From Scylla paramamosain (taxonomy: Eukaryota > Arthropoda > Malacostraca > Decapoda > Portunidae): DNA of 64,000 bases. The position numbers and the translations under genes were made by a program. Each line of letters begins with the position of its first letter. Position 1 is the stretch's first letter. Under the pieces are notes generated by a model. The model did no database searches, was not told where the DNA came from, and saw only the letters and a list, made by a program, of their open reading frames with translations. Shown in pieces: positions 1 through 9,514 of the stretch. The stretch spans positions 3,666,001 through 3,730,000 of the forward strand of contig NW_026973668.1 of NCBI RefSeq assembly GCF_035594125.1, written 5' to 3'.

Positions 1-129
1 TTCAAGACACTTATCCTTCAATTTTTGACTACCGCTTCAGACCCTGTTTGGAGACCAGCATCTCAGTAGACTTTTAGATTTTTTGTTGCCCTTGGCCAGT
101 GTCCCTCCTACAAAAAAAAAAAAAAAAAT
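1..129 (+). mobile_element. LINE-A 3' UTR end with poly(A) tail
   Basis: The stretch ends in a conserved motif (ttgttgcccttggccagtgt, then ctcctac) followed by an A-run. The same tail occurs at 23796-23885 (+), at 28212-28345 (-) after a LINE-A coding end, and at 53275-53400 (-). The window therefore opens inside the 3' end of a LINE-A copy on the + strand. The body of that copy lies outside the window. Confidence 0.65.
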
Positions 130-370
130 TGTCTATGGAGGCTGTGTGTTAGGCTGAGGCAGGAAGGCCCTTGCATTCTTTGTGGTGATGACCTCCTCTG
201 TTACAGGTGCCAGGTTAGCGTACAACAACAGAAGTCCTTCTGTGCATCCTCGGTGCAGCCTACGGGTTCCTGCAGTACCAGCCGTGGCCAGGAGCATTGT
301 TGCTATGGAGGATGTGACGCCAGGCAGGAGGAGGCAGTAGGCACCTGCCAAAGCGATAATTACTTCCAGT
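130..370 (-). repeat. Dispersed repeat with ORF remnant, paralogous to 28730-29047
   Basis: Read on -, it carries a short open frame with the words APVTEE, ITT and LPQPNTQPP. The same words occur twice, as an imperfect tandem repeat, on + at 28850-29040. The neighbouring non-coding DNA (caatggaggatgtgatgcca type) also matches 28735-28770 inverted. I do not recognise the family. It sits immediately 5' of LINE-A here, and next to the truncated LINE-A at 28.7 kb, so it is part of a shared composite unit. Confidence 0.55.
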
Positions 371-3300
371 GATGTTTAAAACACTGGATCAGGGGGTGCT
401 GTGAACTTATCTTTAAACCCAGCTGTGACCTCATGGACTGTTTCCCTTTGTGTCTCACAACACAAGGTGGCAGTCACAGCCTGCCCTCTAAAGACAATTC
501 TCTTCCTTCACACAAAACTACAAGCACCTAAATACATACACACCCTTCACTCAGAATTCAAAATCATGGCGACTCATACACCAGCCTCGGAGTCCCAGTC
601 TGGGGAGGGGACCACAAATGTCCTCAGTTCAGACTGCTCTTTTGATATTGACACTAAGTGTCTTGACACCCACCTCAACTTTTTCTTCATTAACTTCTGC
701 AATATTCATGGTCTCAGATCAAATTTTCAATCTATAGAACACCATCTCTCCTCTTCTAAACCTCATATTCTTTTCCTCACTGAAACTCAGGTGTCTGAGG
801 CAACTGACAGTAGCCCCTTTTCTGTTCCCTCCTACTTTCTTTATCCTCATTTTCAATCCAAAGCTGGATGTTGTGTTTATGTGCGCAATGACTTAACCTG
901 CTCTCGTGCCCATGCTCTTGAATCTTCCAAGTTTTCCACCATCTGGCTACAACTACAGAGTCACGCTCAGACTAAATTTATCTGTGCTGTATACCTCTCA
1001 CCTAACTCCTCTGACTATAAGAAATTCTTTGACTACTTAACTTCCAAAGTGGAGCACATTCTGACCCTCTTCCCTTTTGCAGAGATCTCCATTCTTGGAG
1101 ACTTTAATGTTCACCACCAGCTTTGGCTTTCCTCTCCCTTCACTGACCATCCTGGTGAACTAGCCTTCAACTTTGCTATCCTCCACGACCTAGAGCAATT
1201 GGTGCAACACCCTACTCATACTCCTGACCATCTTGGAGATACGCCCACCATTCTTGACCTTTTCCTAACCTCTAATCCTTCTGCTTATGCTGTCACCCTC
1301 TCTTCTCCGTTGGGCTCCTCCAATCGCAGTCTCATATCTGTATCTTGTCCTATTGCTCCAGTCCCTCCTCAGGATCCCCCTAAACAGAGGTGCCTCTGGC
1401 GTTTTGGCTCTGCTTGTTGGGGGGACCTGAGGAGGCATTTTGCTGATTTTCCTTGGAATGACTACTGCTTCCGTGTCAGAGACCCCTCTCTGTGTGCAGA
1501 GCGCATAACAGAGGTGATAGTGTCTGGCATGGAGGCGTACATTCCCCACTCTTTTTCTCGGCCTAAACCTTCGAAACCTTGGTTTGACACAGCTTGTTCT
1601 CGTGCTATACATGATAGAGAGGTGGCCCACAAAAGGTACTTGAGCCTTCCATCACCAGAATCTCGTGCACTTTATATTTCTGCCCGGAACCATGCCAAGT
1701 CTGTTCTCCAACTAGCCAAAAACTCCTTCATTAATAGAAACTGTCAAAATCTCTCAAGATCTAATTCCCCTCATGACTTCTGGCATCTATCCAAAAATAT
1801 CTCCAATAACTTTGCTTCTTCTTTCCCTCCTTTATTTCAACCAGATGGCACCACTGCTATCACATCTATTTCTAAAGCTGAACTCTTCGCTCATACCTTT
1901 GCTAAAAACTCTACCTTGGATGATTCTGGGCTTGTTCCTCCCTCTCCTCCACCCTCTGACTACTTCATGCCACCTATTAAAATTCTTCGCAATGATGTTT
2001 TCCATGCCCTTGCTGGCCTAAACCCTCAGAAGGCTTATGGACCTGATGGGGTACCTCCCATTGTTCTCGAAAACTGTGCCTCCGTGCTTGCACCTTGCCT
2101 AGCCAAACTCTTTCAGCTCTGTCTGTCAACATCTACCTTTCCTTCTTGCTGGAAGTTTGCCTACTTTCAGCCTGTTCCTAAAAAGGGTGACCGTTCTAAT
2201 CCCTCAAACTACCGTCCTATTGCTTTAATTTCCTGCCTATCTAAAGTTTTTGAATCTATCCTCAGCAGGAAGATTCTTAAACATCTATCACTTCACAACC
2301 TTCTATCTGATCGCCAGTATGGGTTCTGTCAAGGCCGCTCTACTGGTGATCTGGCTTTCCTTGCTGAGTCTTTGTCATCCTCTTTTAGAGATTTTGGTGA
2401 AACTTTTGCTGTTGCCTCAGACATATCAAATGCTTTTGATAGAGTCTGTCACAAAGCTTTGATTTCCAAACTACCTTCCTACGGCTTCTATCCTTCTCTC
2501 TGTAACTTTATCTCAAGTTTCCTTTCTGACCGTTCTATTGCTGCTGTGGTAGATGGTTACTGTTCTTCTCCTAAATCTATTAACAGTGGTGTTCCTCAGG
2601 GTTCTGTCTTGTCACCCACTCTCTTCCTATTATTTATCAATGATCTAAACCAAACTTCTTGTCCTATCCATTCCCACGCTGATGATACCACCCTGCACTT
2701 TTCCACATCTTTTCACAGACATCCAACTTTTCAGGAAGTAAACACTTCATGTAGGGAAGCCACAGAACGCCTGACTTCTGGTCTCTCTAAAATTTCTGAT
2801 TGGGGCAGAGCAAACTTGGTATTGTTCAGTGCCTCAAAAAACTCATTTCCTCCATCTATCAACTCGACACAACCTTCCACACAACTATCCCCTCTTCTTC
2901 GTTGACACTCAACTGGCACCCTCTTCTACACTGAACATCCTTGGTCTGTCCTTTTCTTATCATCTAAACTGGAAACTTCACGTCTCATTTCTAGCTAAAA
3001 CAGCTTCTATGAAGTTAGGCATTCTGAGATGTCTCTGCCAGTTTTTCTCGCCCAGCTGCTAACTCTGTACAGGGGCCTTATCTGTCCATGTATGGAGTAT
3101 GCCTCACATGTCTAGGGGGTTCCACTCATACCACTTTTCTAGACAGGGTGGAATCAAATTTTTTTTGTCTCATCAACTCCTCTCCTCTTACTTACTGTTT
3201 TCAACCTCTTTCTCATTACTGCAGTGTCGCATCTCATGCTATCATCTTCTTCTATTTTCATACTAACTGTTCTTCTGATCTTGCAAACTGCATGGCTCCC

Positions 3301-3430
3301 CTCCTCCCATGGCCTCGCTGCACAACACTTTCTTCTTTCTCTCATCCCTGTTCTGTCCACCTTCCTAATGCAAGAGTTAACCAGTATTCTCAATCATTCA
3401 TCTCTTTCTCTGGTAAACTCCAGAACTCCC
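371..3430 (+). mobile_element. LINE-A non-LTR retrotransposon, 3'-truncated
   Basis: This is the longest LINE-A copy in the window: 5' region, endonuclease and reverse transcriptase in one frame, then a broken C-terminal region. Homologous pieces are at 28212-28716 (-), 53270-54250 (-) and 62216-62497 (+). In the 28.3-kb copy the protein ends with a LWNSLP..VFPPSYDLN..KREVSRHL-type tail. Here that tail is lost: right after the SGKLQNSL codons (about 3427) the sequence becomes zinc-finger coding DNA. The clade is APE-bearing (Jockey/CR1 group); I cannot settle it without a tree. Confidence 0.85.
566..3426 (+). pseudogene. LINE-A APE endonuclease-reverse transcriptase (frameshifted)
   Basis: The protein nicks target DNA and copies the element RNA at the nick. 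The first ATG giving a sensible start is at 566 ([10 protein letters not shown]); the frame is open back to 401 but with no earlier ATG. An N-terminal endonuclease/exonuclease/phosphatase domain covers about residues 45-260 and includes a GDFNVH motif near residue 178. Reverse transcriptase follows: NYRPIALIS, the catalytic block DISNAFD (near 622), [10 protein letters not shown], and HADD (near 704) in place of the usual YADD. The frame breaks near 2830. Continuation pieces in other frames run from 2829 to 3062 ([20 protein letters not shown]) and 3088 to 3426 (FLDRVESNFF, VHLPNARVNQYSQSF). With a frameshift, an internal stop and a lost C-terminus it cannot make a full protein. Confidence 0.85.
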
Positions 3431-3668
3431 TTGGAGTGTGGGAAAAGATTTACCCAGAAGGGGGGATCTTGATGCACACATCCTCATCCACACTAGGGAG
3501 AGAAAGATCCAGTGCCTGGAGTATGGGAAAAAAATTTACCTTGAAGGGTTCCCTTGACAGACACATCCTCACCCACACTGGGGAGAGAAAGTTCCAGTGC
3601 CTGGAGTGTGGGTAAAGATTTCCCCAGAAAGGTAATTTTAACATACACACCCTCACCCACGCTGGGAG
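3427..3668 (+). pseudogene. C2H2 zinc-finger array remnant (about 3 fingers)
   Basis: The segment holds roughly three 84-bp finger units of the same family as the 26.8-28.2 kb array: ECGKRFTQKG, RHILTHTGERKFQCLECG and HTLTHAGR words are readable. They lie in different frames, and a TAA falls where CGKRF should continue (about 3613). It begins at a direct junction with the LINE-A frame. It ends in THAGR and a TAG at the junction with an R4-like LINE fragment, the same junction type that ends the intact array on the other strand. It is decayed, not a functional gene. Confidence 0.75.
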
Positions 3669-4280
3669 GTAGCAAAGTGGTCGTCTTCTACGACAAGGAG
3701 ATTCCAGCTGGGAAACACACACACACACACACACACACACAAGGTGGGGTAACAAAACCTGATATTGTTATCTGGAACAATGAAGTCCCAGTGCCTGGAG
3801 TGTGGGAAAAGATTTACTGAGAAAGGTTCCCTTAACAGACACATCTCACCACACCTCACCTCACCACCAGGACTGGCAAGAAGGTAGCAGCAGAAACACA
3901 CACACATCGGTGAACAGAACTGCATTGAACATCTTGCTGAACACTTCACATACATGTTTTTGGGAACAGAAGAGAATGCTGCATTAAAAAAAAAAAAAAT
4001 TAGAGAAACAATCAAGAAAGAATACCTTGACTGCTTGAAAAAGATTTGCAGGTCAGAAAAAAAAAAAAACAAGATTACTGCCACAAACCAGCTGGCAATA
4101 CCAGTGGTGACTTGTGAGTCTGGTGTGGTGACTGGCCACATTACTGCCACAAACCAGCTGGCAATACCAGTGGTGACTTGTGAGTCTGGTGTGGTGACTG
4201 GCCACATTACTGCCACAAACTAGCTGGCAATACCAGTGGTGATTTATGGGTCTGGTGTGGTGACTGGCCAAAAGGTTTAT
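3660..4280 (+). mobile_element. R4/Dong-like LINE fragments with a triplicated 66-bp unit
   Basis: Two fragments of the same LINE as 40858-43258 lie here on +. About 3660-3785 holds the DKEIPAGKHTH and PDIVIWN region. About 3870-4275 holds GKKVAAE, FLGTEENA, KEYLDCLKKICRSE and NKITATNQLAIPVVTC. The last piece is tandemly repeated three times with a 66-bp period (aaaccagctgg at about 4085 and 4151, aaactagctgg at 4217). The unit is 22 codons, so the frame stays open. The order of the two fragments is reversed relative to the intact element, so this is a rearranged relic. Confidence 0.65.
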
Positions 4281-4440
4281 CCTGCAATGTAATGTTGACA
4301 AACTTCCTCACTCACAATGTGGTAAGGAAGTACAGGTGTGGTGTTTGTGGCAGTGTTTGTGTAGCAAGAGTGGTGTTGCCAGACACATCCAAACACACCT
4401 GTGGGGGGTGAGGTGTTGTGGATGTGGTGGTGGTGTGTGA
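4262..4440 (+). pseudogene. Zinc-finger gene terminal exon remnant
   Basis: The DNA encodes a half finger (KRFILQCNVDK), a THNVV linker region and a final degenerate finger, RKYRCGVCGSVCVARVV, ending DTSKHTCGG and a stop at about 4409. The frame shifts by two bases in the first finger, where the KHILTH motif should be. The same tail, with the same lesion, is on - at 25930-26075. It is probably the original 3' end of the zinc-finger gene before LINE fragments split it. Confidence 0.55.
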
Positions 4441-4493
4441 GGGACTTGGAGTGACTAGTGTTTGTGTGTTGTTACTTTGTACTCAAGTGTTGG

Positions 4494-4499
4494 AATAAA
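4494..4499 (+). terminator. AATAAA polyadenylation signal
   Basis: A canonical AATAAA lies about 85 bases after the TGTGGGGGGTGA end of the zinc-finger terminal exon. The duplicated locus keeps it on - at 25843-25848. Its conservation in both copies suggests it belonged to the ancestral zinc-finger transcript. Confidence 0.5.
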
Positions 4500-4539
4500 C
4501 TTTTGTTGCTAGAATGCTGAGTTATCTTGTTAACAGTAC

Positions 4540-4860
4540 TTAATGTGTGTGTGTGTGTACAAAATGCCCAGTATTAATTTTAACATGACAAACACAGCGG
4601 TGGATGACTGGAATAGACTCGGTAGTCAGGTTGTTAGTGCAAAGTGAGTCATTACAGAGCATTGAAATATTAGACAAGTGTTTGGACAGGGATGACAGGT
4701 GGAAACAGACAGGTGTGTTTTGTACAGGGACTGCCACGTGTAGGTCTGATGGCTTCCTGCACCAACCCTTGTGTTCCTGTTTACTACTATTAGATCAGTG
4801 TATGAAGAGGCATGTTTTGAACAGGGACTGCCACGTGTAAGCCTGCTGGTCACCCCCAAA
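4540..4860 (+). mobile_element. LINE-B 3' end fragment
   Basis: It encodes the end of a LINE reverse-transcriptase ORF: TAVDDWNRLGSQVVSAK is typical of CR1/L2-like C-termini. A repeated block follows (gggactgccacgtgtaggtc, tgatggcttcctgcaccaac). The same block lies inverted at 25510-25790 and 40545-40860. It is 5'-truncated, with no RT core present. Confidence 0.6.
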
Positions 4861-4861
4861 C

Positions 4862-5265
4862 ATTACACAGGCTAGGAAGTGCAGCATCTCTTCCTGTTCA
4901 TCCTCTCTTTCCTGTGAATAATGCAGAGATTTCACACATTGCTGACTGTTGCTGTGAAAGGGTTGACAGGTTAATGATCCTGGGAGGCAAAGAAAACTGG
5001 TGGTCTTTGGTCAATGGCCTTGGTGTTGTGATGGTCTGCTGCCTTCATCACTTTTCACCACAACAGCAGGGGAGAGGGAGAGGGAGTGAGGAAGGTGTGG
5101 GAGGTAAGACAAATGTGAAGAGAGATTATGCTTAATATTGCATCTTGCTATTTAAAGCTAGATAAGAGTGTTGAAGCCTCCCTCCTGAAAGAGTTCAAGT
5201 CACAGGCAGGGGGAAACACAGCAGCAGGTAGGGAGTTCAGGAGTGTGCCAGTGAAGGGGATGAAA
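4862..5265 (+). repeat. Duplicated non-coding segment, inverted copy at 40130-40540
   Basis: The sequence from tcacacattgctgactgttg through the purine-rich gagagggagagg tract to the cctgaaagagttcaagtcac motif is found, inverted, at 40130-40540. Its right part (about 5165-5265) matches the LINE-A 3' coding and UTR region on the opposite strand. I see no gene in it. Confidence 0.6.
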
Positions 5266-5871
5266 GACAGAATACTGAATAACTCTTGCATTAAAGAGGT
5301 GGACAGAATAGTGGTGAAAGATTGAAAATACTAGTTAACTCTTGCATTAGGGAGGTTGACAGAGTAGTGGTGAAAGATTGAGAATAATGGTTAACTCCTT
5401 CATTATGGAGTATGACAGAGTAGGGAGGTTGACAGAATAGTGGTGAGAGATTGAGAATACTGGTTAACTCTTGCATTAGGGAGGTGGACAGAATAGTGGT
5501 GAAAGGTTGAAAATACTGGTAAACTCTTGCATTAGAATGGTGGACAGAATAATGGTGAAAGATTGAAAGTACTGGTTAACTCTTGCATTAGGGAAGTGAA
5601 CAGAATGGTGAGAGATTGAAAATACTGGTTAACTCTTGCATTAGGGAGGTAGACAGAATAGTGGTGAGAGATTAAGAATACTGGGTAACTCTTTCATTAT
5701 GGAGTTTGAGAGTGAACAGAATAATGGTGAAAGGTTGAAAGTACTGGTTAACTCTTGCATTAGGGAAGTGGACAGAATGGTGAGAGATTGAAAATACTGG
5801 TTAACTCTTGCATTAGGGAGGTAGACAGAATAGTGGTGAGAGATTGAGAATACTGGTTAACTCTTTCATTA
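5266..5871. repeat. 56-bp minisatellite derived from LINE-A (left block)
   Basis: About 11 units of 56 bp, marked by gttaactcttgcattaggga and gaatagtggtgaaagattga. The complement of the unit is the LINE-A coding segment for VHLPNARVNQYSQSF (3346-3400). The array therefore grew by tandem amplification of one piece of LINE-A coding sequence, on the - strand relative to that ORF. It continues beyond the Harbinger insertion at 6732. Confidence 0.85.
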
Positions 5872-6731
5872 AGGCCCGTCCACACGATCGAACAATGTTC
5901 GATGGACAAAATTGTTACCAATTACCAGTGGAAAGTGGAAAGGCTCACAGATGACGTCAGAAGCAAGCACCAAGAGCTGTACCGGACACTGTCCGTGTTC
6001 GTAGTATTGGAGGTACAGATCCTTAACTACATCATAGATTGTTTGGCATGTCCCAGGAATAATTGCAGATGGACTGTTTATATATTCTTGTGTATTGAAG
6101 GGAAGTGTAGGAGCACCCGGTGGAAAGGTAAATCAATATTGCCTCTAGACGTGCTTCTGGTGATATGCTTTCCCTCATACAGGTGTCCTGCTTCGTCATG
6201 GAAGGTTATATTTTCTCCAGTGTTGTAGAAGCTGTTTGGGTCCATCCTCATATAGTTTGTGAAATCTGATTCATAACCAATACACAATTTATGTAAAATG
6301 GTTGCATGACTTCCCCTTTCTCTTCGTGTTTTTTGACCAGTCCTTGCGCCATTCCCTTCTTGTCATCTTGTCCTCGCACAGTGCACCAATTATTATGCTG
6401 CATAGTGCATTTTTTTTTTTTCTTTCTTCTTGTGCACCATGGTGATGATGTACCGCAGAAGACGCTGGCAGCAACCACTTGTCGCCGAAATCCACACTAA
6501 CACTGACGTAAATACCTGTGTGTTGCTAACGGACATCAGCTTCGAACATTGTCTACTGGTCCTTGTCTGGTGAACAGAGTAGAAACTGTGGTTTACAACT
6601 TTATCTGGTGCCACTGTTTGTTGCCATATCAACTTCCCTCATTTACATGCTTATGACGTCATCCTGCTTCGCCTTATGATTTGGTAGCAGTGTTTGTCCG
6701 ACGGACACTGTTCGACTGTGTGGACGCACCT
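5872..6731 (-). mobile_element. PIF/Harbinger element, non-autonomous, TSD TTA
   Basis: The 860-bp insert is flanked by TTA (5869-5871 and 6732-6734). It has about 40-bp imperfect terminal inverted repeats, beginning aggcccgtccacac and ending gtgtggacgcacct. The empty site is visible in a neighbouring repeat unit at 5695 (ctctttcattatggagtttg), which the flanks here match once one TTA is removed. On -, words such as REWRKDWSKNTKRKGKS and DFTNYMRMDPNSFY resemble the N-terminal part of HARBI1-type transposases, in separate frames. No DDE core is seen, so it must be mobilised in trans or is dead. Confidence 0.75.
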
Positions 6732-7360
6732 TTACGGAGTTTGAGTAGTGGTGAAAGACTGAGAAAAATGGTTAACTCTTGCATTGAGGACATGGACAGA
6801 TTAGTGGTGAAATACTGAGAATAGTTGTTGACTTGCACTAGCGAGGTGAACAACATTGGTGAAAGATTAAAAATATTGGTTAACTCTTGCATTGGAGAGG
6901 AGGACAGAACAGTGGTGAAAGATTAAGAATACTGGTTAATTCTTCCATTAGGGAGGTGGACAGAATAGTAGTGAAAGATTGAGAATACTGATTAACTCTT
7001 GCATTAGGAAGATGGACAGAATTTTAGTGAAAGATTTAGAATACTGGTTAACTTGCATTAAGGAGGTGGACAGAATAGTGGTGAAACATTGAGAACACTG
7101 GTTAACTCTTGCATTAGGGAGGTGGACAGAATAGTAGTGAAAGATTCAGAATACTTTTTAATTCTTGCATTAGGGAGGTGGACAGAATAGTGGTGAAAGA
7201 TTGAGAATACTGGTTAACTCTTGCATTAAGGGGGTGGACAGAACAGTGATGAAAGATTGAGAATACAGGTTAACTCTTGTAATAGGGATGGACAGAATAG
7301 TGGTAAAAGATTGAGAATACTGGTTAATTCTTGCATTAGGGAGGTGGACAGAATAGTGGT
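6732..7360. repeat. 56-bp minisatellite derived from LINE-A (right block)
   Basis: This continues the array at 5266-5871, with about 11 more units after the Harbinger insertion. Units have diverged by point changes and a few short deletions (for example acttgcattaagg near 7050). Confidence 0.8.
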
Positions 7361-7660
7361 GGGAGTGAAAAAGTCTTACCAAATTGTACTGACAACCTCT
7401 GAGCAAAGAGGAGCAGCAAGGAGTATCTAAAGTTTAATGAAAGCCTCACAAAGTGTTGGCTGGATCTGCCCCCAAGCTTGATAAAGTTAGTTTTAATAGA
7501 GACGGGAATTGGAATTGGTTCCCAGACAGAATGGTGGGTGACTGGAATAGACTCAGTAGTCAGGCTGTCACTCCCTTTGAAATGCCAAAATTTTACTTTT
7601 TCCACCAGTAGAATTGATGCGTAGATGGTGAATAGGCTTAAAATACAAATAAAACACAAG
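7361..7660 (+). mobile_element. LINE 3' fragment (LINE-B related)
   Basis: The bases at 7520-7575 read MVGDWNRLSSQAVT, related to VDDWNRLGSQVV of LINE-B. No catalytic region is present. The rest is uncertain LINE-like sequence. Confidence 0.4.
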
Positions 7661-7987
7661 AAAATACAAGCAAAAATAAAAATAAGTATAATACTAAATA
7701 TGTCATGATGATGAAAATAACAAATTAATTTCTTTGTTATTTGTTATTACTTGAATGAAATCAATTTGATACGTTAGGTTAATTTTTAATGAATTTCTTT
7801 GTTATTTGTTATTACTTAAATGAAATCAATTTGATACATTAGGTTAATTTTTTCTGCATATTCTTTCAAATTTTGTGTCTAGAATAAAGCCTGATGTAAA
7901 CATTATACTGGGGAGAGGTGAGACAGGGTAGGTTGATGGGGTTCTGCGGTGGTGAAGTGATGAGGTGAGATAAGACAGGACAGGGTG
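7661..7987. other. AT-rich spacer with a 67-bp tandem duplication
   Basis: No gene is seen. The segment from about 7725 to 7790 (ctttgttatttgttattact and following) is repeated almost exactly at 7793-7857. A purine-rich gaggtgagacaggg stretch follows up to the BEL LTR. Confidence 0.6.
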
Positions 7988-8443
7988 ATTGATGAGGTAG
8001 ACAAGACCATAAGAACTGCAAACAAGTTCTCGGTCTCAATTTCTTACAAAATAACATTATACACTGATGTTAAACACTTTCAACATATTACAGTATTCAT
8101 TAACAATATACATGCAATCAACTTGGCACTATGACAATTAACAATACATGCAATCCACTTGGCACTATGACAATCAGTTTTTACTACAAAATTAAAGTAT
8201 TTACCTCGGTCACCATCCTGCCCATCTTTGAGCGTGACTTGGCCTTGAGTGACGCCCGCAGGTGACCAGTGAGTTAACCACTCTATTAACAAGTGAGCAT
8301 TGGCTTTGGTGCTTAATATAGCATTGAATACTGATACTTACACATATTACACGTTTTCATGCAAATAGAAAACTATTGAACATTTCACTTATGATTACCA
8401 AAGAATAATGACATGAGGTACATACACTTTACATACAGTAACA
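7988..8443 (-). repeat. BEL/Pao 3' LTR
   Basis: It matches the right LTR from attgatgaggtag to acatacagtaaca; on the element strand it begins TGTTACTG. It differs by an extra tandem copy of a segment of about 40 bp (acatgcaat..cttggcactatgaca) and by scattered substitutions, so the insertion is not very recent. The end farthest from the ORFs has no clear terminal dinucleotide, so this boundary is approximate. Confidence 0.75.
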
Positions 8444-8689
8444 TGGCTCTCCTAAATTGTGTAACAATTTACCTTAAATTAACATTAGTATGTACCTTAA
8501 AACTAAGATTGGCACATAATATGTTTTGTTACATTGGCTCCTTGGCGGGGATGCTCCGGTCTATTATTATGCATTACCTTCTAACAGCAATATTAGACTA
8601 TGTATTGGCCTCTCTATGATGGTCCTGTTTGCCTTTGTGTATCTTCCCTGGTTGTTGAGATTACAGTCTGACACCAGGATCTTAACCTT

Positions 8690-9514
8690 TCTTACTAGGC
8701 CATCATGATCGGGAGATACTTCTGTTAATCAGCTGGGTTATGTGTGATGTTTTGGGAAAGATGACTGGGTGTTTGGATTTATCTGTCAGATTAAAAAGCC
8801 TCAATCTTCCTCCTACTCTCATGATACCATTTTTGTCAATGAAGGGATCTAACTTATAGAGAGAACTGGTCTTGTCTATCACTTTTGTTCCTTACCATTG
8901 TTTCCTTTAATTAAAGAATTATGGTTAGCAGATGATTTCAGTACATTTATCTCCTTTTGGAATGCCTTTGATTGCAGTTGTTTTATAATTACATTTTCAG
9001 CTTCTGACACTTGTGCTACATTTACTGGCTTATATGTATTTTCCTTTACTTTAGTAGTGCCATCACCTTTTCCTCTGAAACTGTTCAGAAACTTGAGGCA
9101 TACAGCAACTGTCCTCTTTGCTTTAAATCAATCAGAAAAATACTCAAGTCTTTCTAGTATATCTGTGGGCCGTTGTGAACCTACAGCATGGCATACAACT
9201 TTCTTCACTTCAGGATCATTCTCATTTATGACCTTGTACTGGGAATGGCTATCCATTTTACTACATTGCCAAAGGAATTCTGGGCTGTTCCACCAGATCT
9301 TGCTATTACACAATTCATCTGCTGTCATGCCTCTAGATGCATGATTTGCTGGGTTATACTGTGTTTCTACAAATTTCCGCTGATCTGAAGTGTGATCTCT
9401 AATTGTTTCTACTCTATTAGCAACATATACATGGAATCTCTTTGCTTCATTTGCAGTGTAACCAAGGACTACTTTGCTGTCTGTCCAAAATACTTCTTCC
9501 ACATTTATACTCAA
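8690..9514 (-). pseudogene. BEL/Pao RNase H end and truncated integrase
   Basis: The frame at 9514-9128 reads EEVFWTDSKVVLGYTANEAKRFHVYVANRV, then NPANHASRGM, the RNase H region typical of Pao elements. The downstream frame has AESVIIKQLQ-type words. A short block at about 8690-8850 (KLDPFIDKNGIMRVGGRLR, KHPVIFPK) is the integrase zinc-binding N-terminus. The DDE core that should follow is absent, so the sequence passes straight to the LTR. Confidence 0.75.
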
